Assembly: GCF_900167905.1 (NCBI RefSeq) | Contig: NZ_FUYZ01000006.1 | Span: 124,001 to 188,000 of the forward strand | Source: Soonwooa buanensis | GTDB taxonomy: Bacteria > Bacteroidota > Bacteroidia > Flavobacteriales > Weeksellaceae | Direction of reading: 5' to 3' | DNA: 64,000 bases | Shown here: in pieces, positions 55,075 through 64,000 of the stretch | Position numbering within the stretch: position 1 is the first letter of the stretch | Layout of the letters: each line of letters begins with the position of its first letter | Notes under the pieces: generated by a model | Databases searched by the model: none | What the model was told of the DNA's origin: nothing | Seen by the model: the letters and a program-made list of their open reading frames with translations, nothing else | Program-made: the position numbers and the translations under genes

Positions 55075-56862
55075 ATGAAGGGGATCAAAAAATATATTAT
55101 TGAAAATTTTAGCAATTTTACTTTCTTCTATTCTATTTTAAGATATAGACTTCTCGTGGTATTTGCATTGGCAATTTTTGGAGGATTATTAGATTCTTTG
55201 GGTCTTACAATGTTCTTGCCCTTATTACAAATGGCAGATGGTGGAACAACGACAGATTTAGGTAGTCTTAGCTTTTTAACAGATGCTCTTAAGGCAATTG
55301 GTATTGAGTTAACAGTCATTAAAGCTTTAGTTATTCTTGTTGTTGTCTTTTTGTTAAAAGGAATGGTTATGTATTTTTCTGGAATATATAAAGTAAAGAC
55401 ACAACAACTTCTCACCAAGACCATTAGGATGAATATTATTAATGGTCTAACAACTTATTCATTTTCTCGTTTTGTCCAAACTGAACAAGGTAAAATTCAA
55501 AATATATTTTTAGGTGAAGTTTTAAGATTAAGTAATACGTATAGTAATTATGTTACCATGATACAAGGTGCGATATTAATTATTGTTTATATGTTATTTT
55601 CTTTCATTGTTGATTGGAAATTTGCACTATTAGTTTGCGGTGGAGGTGTACTATCCAATTTAGTATTTTTAAAAGTAAATAAATTAACAAAAGAAAGATC
55701 AATAAATATATCTTCTGTTAATAATGCATTTGCTGGTCTTTTAATGCAATATGTCAATAATTTCAAGTATTTGAAAGCTACTGGAAAAATATATAACTAT
55801 CGTGATAAATTGGAAAAATCAATAGATGATGTACAACATGAAAACTTAAAAATCAATCTATTAATTAATCAGATAGCTGCTTTTAGGGAACCATTGCTTA
55901 TTATAGTTATTGCGTTAGTTATAGGTATTCAAGTGTATTTTATTGAAAGTAAAATTTCAGCGATTATTGTAAGTCTTTTATTTTTTTATAGAGCTTTAGT
56001 AAGCATAGTGACTGTACAAAGTAGTTACAATCTAACCGTCACAAATCAAGGAGCAATTAATAATATTAATGATTTCTATCTTGAGTTGCAAAAAAATAAG
56101 GAAACCCCAAAAGGTATTTACTTCAGAGGTTTTAAAGAAAATATATTTTTCAGAAATGTATCATTTAGCTACGATAAAAATAAAATTCTTCAGGATATTA
56201 ATCTTAATATTATAAAGAATCAAACTGTTGCTTTAGTCGGTGAAAGTGGTAGTGGGAAAACAACCTTCGCAAACTTACTGATTAACTTGTTAAAGAGCGA
56301 TGAGGGCGAAATTCTTATTGATGGTATTGATTTATATAGCTATGACCCTCAAAGTTTTAATTCCAAGATAGGATACATTACACAAGAACCAACAATTTTT
56401 AATGATACGATATACAATAATATTACATTTTGGGACAAAAAAAATGATGAAAATTTAGTTAAATTTTATCAGGTAGCGTCGGCTGCATCTCTCAACTCAT
56501 TCATTAGCTCAACAAAAGACAAAGAAGACACAATATTGGGTAATAGTGGTATTAATTTATCAGGAGGTCAAAGACAACGGATATCTATTGCTCGCGAGTT
56601 ATATAAGAACATTGATATACTTATTCTGGATGAAGCTACATCTGCACTAGATTCAGAAACCGAATTAGAAATTAAAAATAATTTAGATTCGCTGCACGGT
56701 AAAGTTACTATGTTGATAATAGCGCATCGCTTATCAACAATTAAAAATGCTGATGTAATTTATGTTTTTAAAGATGGTAAGATTGAAAATTTTGGAAATT
56801 TTGAAGAACTAAAGAAAAAATCTTCCTACTTTAATAATTTGACAAATCTACAAGGTATATAA
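55075..56862 (+). CDS. ABC transporter, fused permease and ATPase
   Basis: A 595-residue half-transporter with six membrane helices (about 20-320) and an ATP-binding domain (about 345-595). ATPase motifs are complete: Walker A VGESGSGKTTF, signature LSGGQRQRISIARE, Walker B ILILDEATSALDSE, and the switch histidine in IIAHRLST. It resembles MsbA/PglK-type flippases, so it probably moves lipid-linked glycan across the inner membrane. The frame opens at a GTG at 55063, but ATG at 55075 is chosen. It overlaps the next gene by one base (TAATG). Confidence 0.88.
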   Translation: MKGIKKYIIENFSNFTFFYSILRYRLLVVFALAIFGGLLDSLGLTMFLPLLQMADGGTTTDLGSLSFLTDALKAIGIELTVIKALVILVVVFLLKGMVMYFSGIYKVKTQQLLTKTIRMNIINGLTTYSFSRFVQTEQGKIQNIFLGEVLRLSNTYSNYVTMIQGAILIIVYMLFSFIVDWKFALLVCGGGVLSNLVFLKVNKLTKERSINISSVNNAFAGLLMQYVNNFKYLKATGKIYNYRDKLEKSIDDVQHENLKINLLINQIAAFREPLLIIVIALVIGIQVYFIESKISAIIVSLLFFYRALVSIVTVQSSYNLTVTNQGAINNINDFYLELQKNKETPKGIYFRGFKENIFFRNVSFSYDKNKILQDINLNIIKNQTVALVGESGSGKTTFANLLINLLKSDEGEILIDGIDLYSYDPQSFNSKIGYITQEPTIFNDTIYNNITFWDKKNDENLVKFYQVASAASLNSFISSTKDKEDTILGNSGINLSGGQRQRISIARELYKNIDILILDEATSALDSETELEIKNNLDSLHGKVTMLIIAHRLSTIKNADVIYVFKDGKIENFGNFEELKKKSSYFNNLTNLQGI

Positions 56863-57878
56863 TGGCAAAAGGTAGAAATCTAATTGTCCTTGTAGCAACC
56901 TATAATTTAAGTAGAATTGGAGGCACAGAGTCATGGTGTTATACGATAGCAAAAGAACTCAAGATAAGAGGCTATGATGTCGAATATTTTACAATTAGTA
57001 GAGGTATTACTTCGAAAAAGTTAGAAGAGATAGGCATTAATTTTATGTCTAAAAAAAAGTATGACCTTATATTAGCAAATCACACAAATGTTATTGATAG
57101 ACTATTAAATAAGGGAGTGATTATTCAAACTATGCATGGAATTTTTTCAAGTTTAGAATTTCCAAATAAGTATGCTGATCTATTTGTTTCAATTTCACGA
57201 GAAATTCAAGATTTTAATAAGACAAAAGGTAGAGACAGTGTTTTTATTCCCAATGGTATAGATCTTCAGCGATTTCATAATAATAGACCTTTGAATGAGA
57301 AACTAACAAGAATTTTAAGTTTATCTCATTCTGAAAGAGCCAATGAAAAGTTAAAAACAGCCTGTGACATGCTTAATATAGAGCTTCTTACTATTAATAA
57401 ATTTAAAACACCTATTTGGGACATTGAAAATTATATTAATAAAGTTGATTTAGTGATAGGTCTTGGTAGATCTGCATATGATGCAATGGCATGTGGAAGA
57501 CCAATAATCGTTTATGATGAACGAGACTATATGAACTCTAATGCTGATGGTTATATTAATTTTGAAAATATTGATTTGTCTTTTCGGTTTAATTGTTCTG
57601 GACGTGGATTGAAAAAAAAATTTACAGTTGATGACCTAGTGGAGGAATTTCTTTTGTATAATACAAAAACAGGTAAGGATATGAGGTCTTTTGCCGAAAA
57701 TAATTTAGACATAAAAAAAATTGTTGACTCATATTTAGATTTATACGAAAGGGAAAAAGAAAAACATAGGTCTGTAGCTAGATTTTTAAGAAATTCGTTT
57801 GCTAAAGGAAAAGCTAGACTAATGCTTGCGAAATACGCTTTTTCTTCTTATTTATATAATAAAATTTATACAAAATAG
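56862..57878 (+). CDS. Glycosyltransferase, GT4-like (GT-B fold)
   Basis: A 338-residue cytoplasmic enzyme with a GT-B type arrangement. The N-terminal half carries LVATYNLSRIGGTESWCYTIAKEL, the C-terminal half the donor-binding region around VIGLGRSAYDAMACGRPIIVYDE, which fits the EX7E-like area of GT4 enzymes in shortened form. It lacks some conserved glutamates and is short, so activity is likely but not certain. The donor and acceptor sugars are unknown. Its stop is adjacent to the next gene start. The coding sequence is notably AT-rich. Confidence 0.78.
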   Translation: MAKGRNLIVLVATYNLSRIGGTESWCYTIAKELKIRGYDVEYFTISRGITSKKLEEIGINFMSKKKYDLILANHTNVIDRLLNKGVIIQTMHGIFSSLEFPNKYADLFVSISREIQDFNKTKGRDSVFIPNGIDLQRFHNNRPLNEKLTRILSLSHSERANEKLKTACDMLNIELLTINKFKTPIWDIENYINKVDLVIGLGRSAYDAMACGRPIIVYDERDYMNSNADGYINFENIDLSFRFNCSGRGLKKKFTVDDLVEEFLLYNTKTGKDMRSFAENNLDIKKIVDSYLDLYEREKEKHRSVARFLRNSFAKGKARLMLAKYAFSSYLYNKIYTK

Positions 57879-58799
57879 ATGAATATGCAATATCCTCTAG
57901 TTTCAATACAAATCCCAACCTATAATCAAAAAGAATTCATAAAGGATGCTTTAGATTCTGCTTTGGCGCAGAACTATGAACATTTGCAAATTGTAGTTTG
58001 TGATGATTGTTCGCCTGACTATGATATTTTCGAATATTTAAAAGATTATGTGGGTCATCCTAAAATCGAAATTCATCGGAATGAAAAAAATCTTGGAAGA
58101 GTAGGCAACTATCACCATTGTTTATATGATCTGGTAAAAGGCGATTGGTTTGTCAATTTGGATGGCGACGATTATTTTACTAATCGTAATTTTGTTAAAA
58201 CCGCAATACAATCAATTTTATCAACAAAAGAACGTGTTTCTGTTTTTCAGGGTGGCGCTTTCGTGCACAGGATTAAAGATAATAATATTCCTAATCAGTT
58301 GATTAATGGATCAATATACCTTATAAATGGCATAGATTATATAAAGCATTTTCATCATAATTTAGGTTTTACCCATGCATCGATTTTTTATAATGTGAAA
58401 GATGCTAAAAGTAAAGATTTTTACAATATTAATGCTTTAGATATTGACTATTATTCCTATTTGAAAATTTTACCAGTAAGTTCTATTCTTTTTTGGGGAG
58501 AAAAAGTTTATCATTGGAGACAACATGATGAACAAGAAACACATACCTTAAATTTTGATGCTTGTGTTGTTAAATATGACGAGTTACAAGATATTGAAAA
58601 TCATTACAAATTATTACCAATTTCAATAAAAGCAAAAATGCTAAAACAGACTAGAGTTGATATAACAATACAACTTTATAGGACGTTTTTTAATGAAAAA
58701 TTTAGTTTTAATCGATTATTATTTGTTCTCAGAAAAACGAAAGCTAATAAAAATTATATAATTCCTTTGCTATCATTAATAAAACGTAAATTAATTTAA
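57879..58799 (+). CDS. Glycosyltransferase family 2 protein
   Basis: A 306-residue GT-A enzyme. It begins PLVSIQIPTYNQKEFIKDALDSALAQNYEHLQIVVCDDCS, typical of GT2, and has the metal-binding aspartates in NLDGDDYFTN. A second in-frame ATG lies at 57885. The C-terminal 80 residues are basic and partly hydrophobic, which may give membrane contact. It probably adds one sugar of the polysaccharide repeat unit. It is next to a second GT2 gene after 28 bases. Confidence 0.88.
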   Translation: MNMQYPLVSIQIPTYNQKEFIKDALDSALAQNYEHLQIVVCDDCSPDYDIFEYLKDYVGHPKIEIHRNEKNLGRVGNYHHCLYDLVKGDWFVNLDGDDYFTNRNFVKTAIQSILSTKERVSVFQGGAFVHRIKDNNIPNQLINGSIYLINGIDYIKHFHHNLGFTHASIFYNVKDAKSKDFYNINALDIDYYSYLKILPVSSILFWGEKVYHWRQHDEQETHTLNFDACVVKYDELQDIENHYKLLPISIKAKMLKQTRVDITIQLYRTFFNEKFSFNRLLFVLRKTKANKNYIIPLLSLIKRKLI

Positions 58800-58827
58800 T
58801 TAAAAAACTTATAAGTTTTCTTATCGA

Positions 58828-59724
58828 ATGATTACCGTAATAATTCCAATATACAACGCAGAGCTATACCTTGAAAACTGCCTATTGTCAATTGTCAATC
58901 AAATATACAAAGATTGGCAACTGATTTTAGTGGATGATGGTTCAACTGATTCTTCTTTGGAAATATGTAAAAAGTATGAGAAATTAGATTCTCGCATCAT
59001 TGTTTTTTCACAAGAAAATAGAGGGCAAGCTGCAGCACGCAATTATGGATTGCAACAGGTGAAAACCCCCTATGTTACTTTTGTAGATGCAGATGACGAA
59101 ATTGCAGAAGATACTTTGTCCTCAAATATGCAAACTCTACTGAATGATCAAATGATCGATGTATTGCAATATCCCGTTTTCATGAATTATGCAACAGAAC
59201 AGCAATATATAAGAAAACCAAAAACAACTCTTATTCAAACTGATTTTTATAAAGCATGGCTTGATAGTAAACAAATTAGCTGGGTTATATGGGATAAAAT
59301 TTATAAAACATCATTATTTGAGAATGTTACTTTCAAAGAAGGAATCGTGTATGAGGATAATTTGATGATTTTGAATCTGATTGAGATAGTTAAAAAAGTT
59401 TGCATTTCAGAGGAAGGCTTGTATTACTACTATACAAGAGGTAACTCTACCATGACAAGTGCAAATACTCGCAAGAAAGAAGAAGACTCTTTTTACGTGA
59501 CAACAGAAATTACTAGATTATTGTTCGTCAAAAAAAACAAAGACATTCTCATCGAGTTTTTAGTGAGATTAATTAATATTAGGAAATCACTAAAGCATAA
59601 TTATTCTAGCTCAGTGACAATAGATAAAAATTTCCTAAGTATAGTTTCAAAAAAAGACATTATACTTGCAAAAATTGATATGAAAAGTAAATTTAAATTA
59701 CTCATAGAAAAATATGCAAATTAA
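58828..59724 (+). CDS. Glycosyltransferase family 2 protein
   Basis: A 298-residue GT-A enzyme starting MITVIIPIYNAELYLENCLLSIVNQIYKDWQLILVDDGSTD, a textbook GT2 N terminus, with the DxD-type TFVDADDEI and the downstream acceptor segment SWVIWDKIYKTSLFENV-VYEDNLM. It overlaps the pyruvyl transferase gene by 11 bases. The donor sugar is unknown. Confidence 0.9.
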   Translation: MITVIIPIYNAELYLENCLLSIVNQIYKDWQLILVDDGSTDSSLEICKKYEKLDSRIIVFSQENRGQAAARNYGLQQVKTPYVTFVDADDEIAEDTLSSNMQTLLNDQMIDVLQYPVFMNYATEQQYIRKPKTTLIQTDFYKAWLDSKQISWVIWDKIYKTSLFENVTFKEGIVYEDNLMILNLIEIVKKVCISEEGLYYYYTRGNSTMTSANTRKKEEDSFYVTTEITRLLFVKKNKDILIEFLVRLINIRKSLKHNYSSSVTIDKNFLSIVSKKDIILAKIDMKSKFKLLIEKYAN

Positions 59725-60811
59725 AACCATTACTTGTCACGAAGTTTACAATCATGGCGCCTCTTTGCAAGAGTATGCTTTGTTGCGTTTTCTAAATGAT
59801 GCTGGGCATGATGCACAAGTAATTCATTATAAGCCGCCTTATCTATCGCAACATTTTAATTTGTGGGGCATCAGTAATCCTAAATTTAATTTACCGCTTG
59901 TCAAACAACTTTATTTGCTAGCTAAACTTCCTGGAAGGCTGAAAGCTTTACAACGTAGAGACCACTTTGATGCTTTTCATAAAGCTTATATCCCAACTGA
60001 TTCCACTTTGTATCAATCGAATGAGGCGTTAAAAAATAATCTACCAGAAGCTGATATTTATATTTGTGGAAGTGATCAAATTTGGAATTCCTTCTTCCAA
60101 AATGGAAAAGATCCTGCTTTCTATCTCAATTTTGTGCCCAATGACAAAAAGAAGATTGCTTATGCAGCCTCTTTTGCAATTGATGAAGTGGCGGAAGAGA
60201 TTCAACCGCTTGTAAGAGATAATGTCGCTACTTTTGATGCAGTCGGGGTACGCGAAACTTCGGGATTGCGTATTTTACAGAATTTAGGAATCAACAATGC
60301 AGTTCAAGTTTTAGATCCTGTGTTTCTTTTGGACGCCGATTTTTGGAAACAGACTTTTGTAAAACCTATAGAAGACCAATTTATTTTTATTTACGATTTT
60401 GACTCTAATCCATTGATTAAAGAGATTGCTTTGGAGTTGAAGAAAAAACTGAAATGTAAAATTTACACCGTTAATCAAAATATTGATTATGCCGATAAAA
60501 ACTTTTATTTAGAAGGTCCAGAGAAGTTTTTATCCTTAGTTTATTATTCGCAATATACCATCACCAACTCTTTCCATGCGGTTGCTTTCTCGCTTATTTT
60601 TGAAAAGCAAATCGTTGTGGTTAATCGAAGCGAGAAAATTAATACGCGGATGCGCGATTTGTTGGTTTTATTCAGCTTGGAAAAGCGATTGATTTCTGCT
60701 AAAGAAGAATACACTAGATTAGATTCCATCGACTTTTCAGATTTAAAAATGAGCAAACAGTATCATATTAAACGCTCAAAGGAATTTTTGCTAAATGCTA
60801 TCCAATCATGA
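59714..60811 (+). CDS. Polysaccharide pyruvyl transferase family protein
   Basis: A 365-residue enzyme of the family that adds pyruvate ketals to sugars using phosphoenolpyruvate. It starts MQIKTITCHEVYNHGASLQEYALLRFL, with GSDQIWNSFFQ, KKIAYAASFAI, and the C-terminal TITNSFHAVAFSLIFEKQIVVVNR that contains the conserved histidine region. Pyruvylation gives an acidic polysaccharide. It overlaps both neighbours (11 and 4 bases), so translation is coupled through this part of the operon. Confidence 0.9.
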   Translation: MQIKTITCHEVYNHGASLQEYALLRFLNDAGHDAQVIHYKPPYLSQHFNLWGISNPKFNLPLVKQLYLLAKLPGRLKALQRRDHFDAFHKAYIPTDSTLYQSNEALKNNLPEADIYICGSDQIWNSFFQNGKDPAFYLNFVPNDKKKIAYAASFAIDEVAEEIQPLVRDNVATFDAVGVRETSGLRILQNLGINNAVQVLDPVFLLDADFWKQTFVKPIEDQFIFIYDFDSNPLIKEIALELKKKLKCKIYTVNQNIDYADKNFYLEGPEKFLSLVYYSQYTITNSFHAVAFSLIFEKQIVVVNRSEKINTRMRDLLVLFSLEKRLISAKEEYTRLDSIDFSDLKMSKQYHIKRSKEFLLNAIQS

Positions 60812-61938
60812 AAAGCCTTGTTTTTGTCATAGAATCCTTGCATTTAGGAGGCGCGGAAAAGAGTTTAGTGACTTTATTGCAGAATTTAGATTATTCGCAA
60901 TACAAAGTTGACCTCATTACTTTTCATTCTGGTGGCTTCTTTAGGGATATGGTTCCAGAAGAAGTTAATCAAATTGATATCGTATTTCCTAGACTGTCTT
61001 TAAAAGATCGTTTCGTGTATGCTTTGCAGCGAAAGATTGGTTCCAAAAGACACCATGCACAAAAATTTTGGCCTTTGGTTAAAAAGTATTTTTCACGACT
61101 GGATAAAGAATATGACATTGCAATCGCCTACAATCAAGGTTTTGCAACATATTTTGTGCACGATTTTGTTCAAGCAAATATGAAATATGCATGGCTCAAT
61201 ACCGATTATCAAAAGGCAGGTTATGCCATTGGTTTTGATTACCCTTTTTACAAAGATTATGACAAAGTTATTACAGTGTCTCCACAAGCTGAACAAAGTT
61301 TAAAAGCTAGTTTACAAAATGTTGGAAAGCAATTGGATATCGAGGTGATTAAAGATATTTCTGATGTTAACATGATTCAGCAACAAGCGAATCAAGATTT
61401 GAAAATAGATTTTGATGGTACTAAAATCAATATTGTATCCGTTGGACGTTTGGTTGAATATAAAGCATTTGATTTAGCGGTAGATGCATGTAAAATTTTA
61501 GTTGATAAAAACTACCCCATACAATGGTATGTTGTTGGTGAAGGAAATGAAAGAGCATCTTTAGAGGAGAAAATAAAGAGCTCAAATCTGACTGCAAACT
61601 TTTATTTACTAGGGGCCGATCCAAATCCCTATCCTTATATGAAGGCATGTGATATTTATGTGCAAACTTCGTTGTTTGAAGGTTTGGGTTTAACTGTGAT
61701 TGAAGCCGCCATTCTGCATAAACCTATCGTTTGTACCGATTTCCCTACCGCACACGGGATTTTGAAACATAACGAAACAGGATTGATTGTTGATATGAAT
61801 GCTGAAGCAGTAGCTCACCATATTGAGAGATTAATTGTTGACAGAGATTTGTCACAGAGATTTGTTCGTAATTTGGAGAACAATTCAAGCCTTGATAAAG
61901 AAACGTCTTTAGTAAAAATAAATGAATTATTCTCATGA
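60808..61938 (+). CDS. Glycosyltransferase family 4 protein
   Basis: A 376-residue GT-B enzyme. The N-terminal glycine loop is ESLHLGGAEKSLVTLLQNLDY; the donor domain has NIVSVGRLVEYKAFDLAVDAC, YVVGEGNERASLEEKI, and the EX7E motif in TSLFEGLGLTVIEAAILHKPIVCTDFP. It overlaps the preceding gene (ATGA) and the following one by four bases. It is probably one of the chain-assembly transferases for the exopolysaccharide. Confidence 0.92.
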   Translation: MKSLVFVIESLHLGGAEKSLVTLLQNLDYSQYKVDLITFHSGGFFRDMVPEEVNQIDIVFPRLSLKDRFVYALQRKIGSKRHHAQKFWPLVKKYFSRLDKEYDIAIAYNQGFATYFVHDFVQANMKYAWLNTDYQKAGYAIGFDYPFYKDYDKVITVSPQAEQSLKASLQNVGKQLDIEVIKDISDVNMIQQQANQDLKIDFDGTKINIVSVGRLVEYKAFDLAVDACKILVDKNYPIQWYVVGEGNERASLEEKIKSSNLTANFYLLGADPNPYPYMKACDIYVQTSLFEGLGLTVIEAAILHKPIVCTDFPTAHGILKHNETGLIVDMNAEAVAHHIERLIVDRDLSQRFVRNLENNSSLDKETSLVKINELFS

Positions 61939-63011
61939 AACTTCTCTACATCACTAATGGAATTAATGGTTCTGGCGGACTCGAGCGGGTGCTTTCTATA
62001 AAGGCATCATATTTAGCTGATGTGTTAGGTTACGAAGTTCATCTATTGGTATTAAATCATACCGATCAAAATCGCTTTTATTCTTTTAGCGAAAAGATTC
62101 AATTTCATTCCATTGATGTTGGAGGCAATCCTATTTCTTACTTTTTTAAGTATAAAACGGAGATTCAAAATACAGTAAATCAAATGAATCCCAATATAAT
62201 TTTAGTATGTGATGATGGACTTAAAGGATTTTTCTTGCCAACAATTATTAAAACAAAAGCCAAGTGGATCTACGAACGGCATGCGTCACAAGAACTAAAT
62301 AAACAAAAAGGTATTGTGGGAAAATTGTCTGCGCAAATTATGCAAAAACAGGCTAATAAATTTGATCGCTTTGTCGTTTTAACCAATGCTAATAAAGAAG
62401 AATGGCAAAATGCCGCAGTTGAGGTGATTCCTAATCCAATCAGTTTTTATCCGAAAGAGTCAAGCGCTTTAGACACTAAAAGGGTCATTGTTGTAGGATC
62501 TCACTCTTATAACAAAGGCTATGACAACCTTTTGAAAATTTGGAAAAATATAGAAACCCAATATCCTGATTGGCAATTAGCTATTTTCGGAAAAATAGAT
62601 CAAGATGAAACCTATGTTAAGATGGCGAAGGAGTTAGATTTACAATACGTAACTTTTCATCAGCCTGTTGCGGACATTCAAAAAGAATATCTGCAATCGT
62701 CCATGCTATTATTACCGTCGCGTTCCGAAGGTTTTGGGATGGTGTTGATCGAAGCGATGGCTTGTGGTGTTCCTTGCATTAGTTTCGATTGTCCATCGGG
62801 GCCTGGAGATATTATACGTAATGGCATTGATGGGATTTTAGTAGAAAATCAAAATGGGAAAGTATTTGGAGAAGCAATCATTCGGTTGATAGGAAATGAA
62901 GAATTAAGAAAAAAAATGGGAATGATGGCAAAAGAGAATGTGAAAAAATATCTGCCTTCAGAAATCATTATGTTATGGGATAATCTATTTAAAAGTTTGT
63001 TTTTAAAGTAA
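61935..63011 (+). CDS. Glycosyltransferase family 4 protein
   Basis: A 358-residue GT-B enzyme with NGINGSGGLERVLSIKASYL at the N terminus and the donor site RVIVVGSHSYNKGYDNLLKIW to SRSEGFGMVLIEAMACGVPCISFDCPSGPGDII. The CPSGPGDII ending is typical of capsule GT4 enzymes from this phylum. It overlaps the next gene by one base. Confidence 0.92.
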   Translation: MKLLYITNGINGSGGLERVLSIKASYLADVLGYEVHLLVLNHTDQNRFYSFSEKIQFHSIDVGGNPISYFFKYKTEIQNTVNQMNPNIILVCDDGLKGFFLPTIIKTKAKWIYERHASQELNKQKGIVGKLSAQIMQKQANKFDRFVVLTNANKEEWQNAAVEVIPNPISFYPKESSALDTKRVIVVGSHSYNKGYDNLLKIWKNIETQYPDWQLAIFGKIDQDETYVKMAKELDLQYVTFHQPVADIQKEYLQSSMLLLPSRSEGFGMVLIEAMACGVPCISFDCPSGPGDIIRNGIDGILVENQNGKVFGEAIIRLIGNEELRKKMGMMAKENVKKYLPSEIIMLWDNLFKSLFLK

Positions 63012-64000
63012 TGAAAATCGTATTCAATACAGACCAAATTCATTTGCATGGTGGCATCGAGAAAGTGATGGCGACCAAAGTCAACTTTTGGGCGAACTTG
63101 CCTGATGTTGAAGTCTTTATTGTAACTACTGAGCAACACAATTTGCCGCCACGATATCCGTTGGATGAGCGTGTTAGATTAGTAGATTTTGGTGTTAATT
63201 ACGATCGAGGTACGTCTTATTTTTCATTTGAAAATTTAAAAAAAGCTTGGCAACATTATAAAAGACAAAAGCAATTGTTTGCAGACCTGCAACCCGATGT
63301 TATCATTTCGCCTAATTTTAATTTTGATCATTATTGGTTGCCTTTTATAAAACAAAAAGCGAAACTCATTAAAGAACGTCATGGCTCAAGATTTTATGAA
63401 GTTACGCAACGAAAAAACATCAGTTTTATAAAAAAGTTACGATTCAAGATCAATGATTGGATCGAAAAAAAATATGACGCTATTGTAGTTCTTAATCCTG
63501 ATGAAGCCAGCTATGTGAAAACCAATAATGCGGTAGTAATCCCAAATCCGGTTAAAATATCTAATTTATTAGCTGATATTTCTGCAAAAAAAGTGGTGGC
63601 TGCAGGGCGCATTTCACCAGTTAAAAATTTTGCTGATTTAATAAAAGCTTGGGGATTTGTGTATCAAGAATTTCCCGATTGGCAGTTGGACATCTATGGG
63701 GAAGATTATTTAGGAACTCAAACGAAACTAGAACAGCAAATAGAAGAAGCTGGTTTACAAAATGTAATTCATTTCAAAGGAAGTACAGAAAATATGTTGG
63801 AGCTAATGTCACAATATAGTATTTACGCCATGACCTCCGAAACCGAATGTTTTCCCATGGTTTTGTTGGAAGCTTTATCGATCGGTTTACCCATTGTGAG
63901 TTACGACTGTCCCAACGGACCTCGTCATATAATCGATAATGGCGAAGATGGGATTTTGGTGAAACATAAAAATGTTGAGGCTTTAGCAACAGAACTAAAG
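63011..64000 (+). CDS. Glycosyltransferase family 4 protein, partial at the window end
   Basis: An open frame of 330 codons from the ATG at 63011 to the edge, with no stop seen. The start reads MKIVFNTDQIHLHGGIEKVMATKVNFWANL; the donor domain has KKVVAAGRISPVKNFADLIKAW, YGEDYLGTQTKLEQQI, and the EX7E motif in TSETECFPMVLLEALSIGLPIVSYDCPNGPRHII. It closely parallels the preceding GT4, suggesting an old duplication. The 3' end and any downstream polymerase or flippase genes lie outside the window. Confidence 0.92.
   Translation, partial: MKIVFNTDQIHLHGGIEKVMATKVNFWANLPDVEVFIVTTEQHNLPPRYPLDERVRLVDFGVNYDRGTSYFSFENLKKAWQHYKRQKQLFADLQPDVIISPNFNFDHYWLPFIKQKAKLIKERHGSRFYEVTQRKNISFIKKLRFKINDWIEKKYDAIVVLNPDEASYVKTNNAVVIPNPVKISNLLADISAKKVVAAGRISPVKNFADLIKAWGFVYQEFPDWQLDIYGEDYLGTQTKLEQQIEEAGLQNVIHFKGSTENMLELMSQYSIYAMTSETECFPMVLLEALSIGLPIVSYDCPNGPRHIIDNGEDGILVKHKNVEALATELK

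Overview
The window looks like chromosome from a Bacteroidota bacterium of the class Flavobacteriia, most likely a Chryseobacterium-like member of the Weeksellaceae. The evidence is strong A+T bias, many matches to the Bacteroidota -7 promoter motif (TAnnTTTG), two proteins with type IX secretion (T9SS) C-terminal sorting domains, a PorV/PorQ-family protein, family-restricted proteins of the DUF6427, DUF6341 and DUF3467 types, and gene contents typical of that group. The species cannot be named from the sequence alone.

Layout. 1-14.4 kb holds housekeeping and envelope genes: the end of a histidine kinase with its NarL-type regulator, a TerC-family protein, a DMT transporter, a PorV-like protein, a TonB-dependent siderophore receptor with a PepSY protein, RNase P RNA, DUF3109/DUF6427/DUF6341 genes, UspA, an FAH-family hydrolase, a DEDDh exonuclease, PssA, an LTA-synthase-like phosphotransferase and a DUF2147 protein. 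14.5-18 kb holds pdhB, rpsU, a Xer-type recombinase, hpf and four tRNAs (Thr-TGT, Tyr-GTA, Gly-TCC, Thr-GGT). 18.2-26 kb is a two-component system followed by a TolC/CzcB/CzcA-type metal efflux set. 26.2-43.2 kb is the conserved translation/transcription cluster tuf-trnW-secE-nusG-rplKAJL-rpoBC, broken by a T9SS cargo gene between nusG and rplK and by a tex-like gene between rplL and rpoB, and followed by a DUF3467 gene. 43.5-50.1 kb holds glyA, a very large BspA-like T9SS surface protein with a small C-terminally anchored partner, and rpmE2. 51.2-64 kb is an outer-membrane protein followed by a capsule/exopolysaccharide locus (Wza, Wzc, ABC flippase/exporter, six glycosyltransferases and a pyruvyl transferase) that runs off the right edge.

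How it fits together. The four-tRNA block and tuf have the same order and anticodons as thrU-tyrU-glyT-thrT-tufB of Escherichia coli, so the 8-kb regulator/efflux block between trnT and tuf is best read as an insertion into an ancient operon. The efflux genes probably form one tripartite pump controlled by the adjacent two-component system. The capsule genes are tightly packed, often overlapping by 1-11 bases, and look like one transcript.

Unexplained structure is concentrated between genes. There is a GC-rich modular hairpin repeat whose flanks are conserved while its stem arms differ but still pair (15.5 and 50.2 kb, with a partial copy at 43.3 kb); a four-copy tandem array with a period near 93 bp and variable ends (50.55-50.89 kb); composite arrays of 7-base repeats at three loci, including 15 exact copies of GAATTAT; and structured leaders upstream of rplK, rpoB, rpmE2 and the tolC-like gene. 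These are the best candidates for undescribed biology. No CRISPR array, prophage or insertion sequence was seen.
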